Assembly: GCA_020205615.1 (NCBI GenBank)
Contig: CM035151.1
Coordinates: forward strand, 19,123,326-19,187,325
DNA length: 64,000 nucleotides
From: Panax quinquefolius
Lineage: Eukaryota > Streptophyta > Magnoliopsida > Apiales > Araliaceae
Direction of reading: 5' to 3'
The stretch's first letter is position 1. Every line of letters begins with the position of its first letter. Positions 61,604 to 64,000 of this stretch are shown here, piece by piece. Made by a program: the position numbers and the translations under genes. The notes beneath the pieces are model-generated. The model was not told where the DNA came from and searched no databases. It saw only the letters and a program-made list of their open reading frames with translations.

Positions 61604-63853
61604 ATGGCAAACCTAAACACCAACCAAAATTCTCCCATTCGAGCAACCCTCATCACTACAGTTCCACCTAACCCCAGCCCCCGCAAAGAAGCTTCGAGTT
61701 CTAACCCCCAAACTGCCACTTTAGATAAAAATAAAATGCCTCCTAAACCTCAACTTACTCCTTCTGAATTTTTTAGGAGTAAGGAACTTTTTACCCATGC
61801 CAATACTCCGTCAACGATCACTGAGAAGGAATTACGAAAAATTCGAGATCGGTGCCATATTCCGGATACCCACTTAGTGAGAGCTCCTAGGGCTGAGGAA
61901 AGGATGTATCAACGACCTGAGGGATGGACGGCAGTTGCTGCGACTGTTCTTGAAAAAGGGGTCAGGTTTCCTCTCCACCCATTCCTGGTGACCATTCTAG
62001 GGTTCATCGGTGTCGGGCTCGCCCAATTGGTGCCGAACTCTTATATACATATCGTAGCCTTCATTGCATTCTGTCATGAAGTTGGAGTCGAACCTACTCT
62101 CGACTTCTTTTTCACTGTGTACAAGATTAGTCAGTCTCGTGAAAAAGGGTTCAAAGTTATAAAAGAAGGCCGAAGACGGTGAAAAAATTCGAAAAGCGTT
62201 AGTTGGTAACTACCCCTCTAAGTAACAAAGGATGGAACAAAGAGTGGTTCTTCGTTAAGAGACCAGAGATTGTCACTATTCCGAACTGGGCTACTAACGA
62301 GAAAATTTCTGCTGACTTCGGGGACATTTCAGAAGAGCGTATAGCTGACATGATAGATCTCTTTGATAATTTCTCGAAGGAAGAATGGAAATACGGGCTT
62401 CAGTCTAAGCAAGCATGGTTGTATGGCCATAAATGTAAGTTTATATCCTCATTTCTATTTCCTTGAATTTCGATAATACATGTACTCAAAATGGGTTGTT
62501 GTCATTTTTCGGTGTCTTTAATTAAGCTCAGCCCGAGGAGGAAAAAAGAACCTTGAAGACTTCTATCCGGGAAGTCCACCAAGAGCCCGAAACTTCATTG
62601 ATAGAAGAGTCTCCTCAAGATAACCCCCCCCCATCAAGCACCTCCTACCAAGCTCCTCAAGTCCATGTCAATCCTGACCATTGAGCCAGAGGTCAAGAGC
62701 CCATTTTACCGTAAATACAACTCAAAACACGTCAAGAAAGAGGGTCACCAAAGCCCAAACAGATCTCTGATACCATCGATTCAAGCTTTTTCGAATCAAT
62801 CAATTAAATGTCAACCCGATACCCCCACCTATCGATCCAATACCACTAACTGTCAAATCAGTGCCGCCAACTATCAACCCAACACCACCAAATAAGTTGA
62901 CTGAACACCACCAAATATTTAATCGGTCCGCTAACCGTCCACCCAATAGTCGCTCGAAGGAGTTTACTCGATCTATCTGCAGACGATCGTAGACAGATCC
63001 TTCGAATCAAGAAGTTAAAGACCCATGTCACTCCTCTGACTGCTGATGACCTGAGGATATCTTCTTCGAATGTTCCCCCCTCTTCAACGTTAGTGGGTAC
63101 TCAAACTATTGTTGAAAAAGAACAAATTGAGACCACTGCAGCACCTTCTAGGAAGAGAAAACAACCATCTGACAGTCACCCGAGCTCCATGCTTGTACCT
63201 TCAGCAGTCCGCGACCCTACTCCAGCTCGATCTCTCTCTCGCGAAAATATTTACACAGATCCTTCTCCTTTTCGTGACCAACCTATGCCTTCCCCGAGGC
63301 CTTCATCAAACAAATTCCATGACGAGGCTACTGGAGCACCGACCTTATGGCCTCGGTTCAACGCAAATTTTCCTTTCCGGCTTTTTGATGCCTTCGTTCA
63401 GGAAACTGACGATCATCGATTCGATAGCCATACGAACGGGAATTTTCTTGATGAAGGCATGAGTTATTTGGCAAAGGTAAGTGACAGTTTCCTTGGTTAA
63501 ATATCTCTTTTCCTGTTTTAAGTATCTGAAATTGACTGGGTATTGTCAAATATGTGCAGGCCAATGCAGTCTTCGGGCGTTTACGTCCCAGACACATAAA
63601 TGTCGAGTCTGATGAGGAGACCCTGAGAAGGGAGAACAACATGTTGAAGGCTTCATTGGCTCGGGAGAGAGATGAACGCGAAGCCATTCTTCATGCCAAT
63701 AAAGGCCTTCAGAGGGAATTGGCCCAAAACAAAGAAGATCTGAGGGGAACTCATGATGTGCTGATCTCGGTCAGAGAAGAATTGAAGACAACAAAAGCCA
63801 GCGAACAAAAATTGCCCAACATGAAAGTCCGCTTTGTTGCAGACACCGAAGCT
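61604..63853 (+). pseudogene. Transposase_28-type (putative gypsy type) gag gene, broken
   Basis: ATG 61604 opens 192 residues with LTPSEFFRSKELF, EERMYQRPEGW, KGVRFPLHPFLVTILGFIGV, LAQLVPNSYIHIVAFIAFCH and EVGVEPTLDFFFTVY, the plant family known as putative gypsy-type transposon (Transposase_28). After KVIKEG a frameshift at about 62165 leads to a stop. The family continues in another frame at 62221 (SNKGWNKEWFFVKRPE). Intron-like junctions follow (GTAAGT at 62435; GTAAGT at 63477 and TGTGCAG to 63559). The last part (63560-63851) is a coiled coil rich in Arg/Glu (LRRENNMLKASLARERDERE). The middle section (62480-63090) has stops. It is a retroelement-derived gene copy, not a cellular gene. 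Confidence 0.75.
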
Positions 63854-64000
63854 GTGACGCCCCCAAAATTAGGTATACGTCACCCATCTTGAGTCGCCAC
63901 TTACATGGTACATAAATTCAAATACAAACTTAATTATACATCCGTAGGTATAACATACGACAATACATAAACCGAGAGTTCTAATAGAATATTGTCATTT
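63853..64000. mobile_element. Start of another LTR-like element, cut by the window end
   Basis: TGTGACGCCCCCAAAATTAG begins abruptly inside the gag coiled-coil frame. TGTGACG-CCCC is a common start of plant gypsy-type LTRs. Only 148 bp are visible. Confidence 0.5.

Overview
The window is a gene-poor stretch of a plant nuclear chromosome, most likely a eudicot. Five intron-containing plant genes lie in AT-rich DNA full of (TA)n microsatellites, MITEs and nested LTR retrotransposons. I see no bacterial operons, CRISPR arrays, rRNA or tRNA genes. The species cannot be named from the sequence alone.

Genes, left to right: (1) a PHT1-family H+/phosphate symporter (+, 831-2447), single coding exon with a probable 5'-UTR intron; (2) a phosphoenolpyruvate carboxylase kinase, PPCK (-, 5372-7686), three exons, the last only 41 nt and 1.2 kb from exon 2; (3) a blue-light receptor cryptochrome of the CRY2 type (-, 10976-14670), four exons; (4) an R2R3-MYB factor of subgroup 2 (MYB13/14/15 type) (+, 42886-45221), three exons; (5) a PRAF-type PH-RCC1-FYVE-BRX protein (+, 51733 to at least 60069), eight exons visible. 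The last exon of gene 5, the end of the BRX domain, is not found before the window ends. A broken cluster at 19.7-21.7 kb holds a frameshifted PRORP (protein-only RNase P) fragment next to a frameshifted cyclophilin fragment. The five genes are independent units and nothing shows that they act together.

Mobile DNA dominates the rest. A complete but dead Ty1-copia element (22876-32235, minus orientation) has 1.87-kb LTRs, a perfect 5-bp target duplication (ATTTG), a PBS resembling the initiator-Met tRNA type and a PPT. It sits inside an older repeat that contains an array of 39-nt hairpin units. A second copia element (34566-41649, minus) has about 0.7-kb LTRs and TATAT target duplications inside a (TA)n microsatellite, with recognisable gag, protease, integrase, reverse transcriptase and RNase H, all damaged. 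A third element with a Transposase_28-type (putative gypsy type) gag gene fills the right end and is itself interrupted at 63853 by another LTR-like start. Smaller elements include a 1,008-bp non-autonomous hAT element with perfect 8-bp target duplications (3066-4073), several Stowaway-like MITEs, hairpin MITEs in the PPCK and MYB introns, a probable tRNA-derived SINE, and a set of elements each lying between (TA)n tracts.

No clearly new protein system was found. The most interesting signals are structural: the repeated ATCTTTG-N10-CAAAGAT hairpin array, the (TA)n-bounded elements sharing CGACGG hairpins, the far-displaced terminal exon of PPCK, and the transposon-filled last intron (or truncation) of the PRAF gene.
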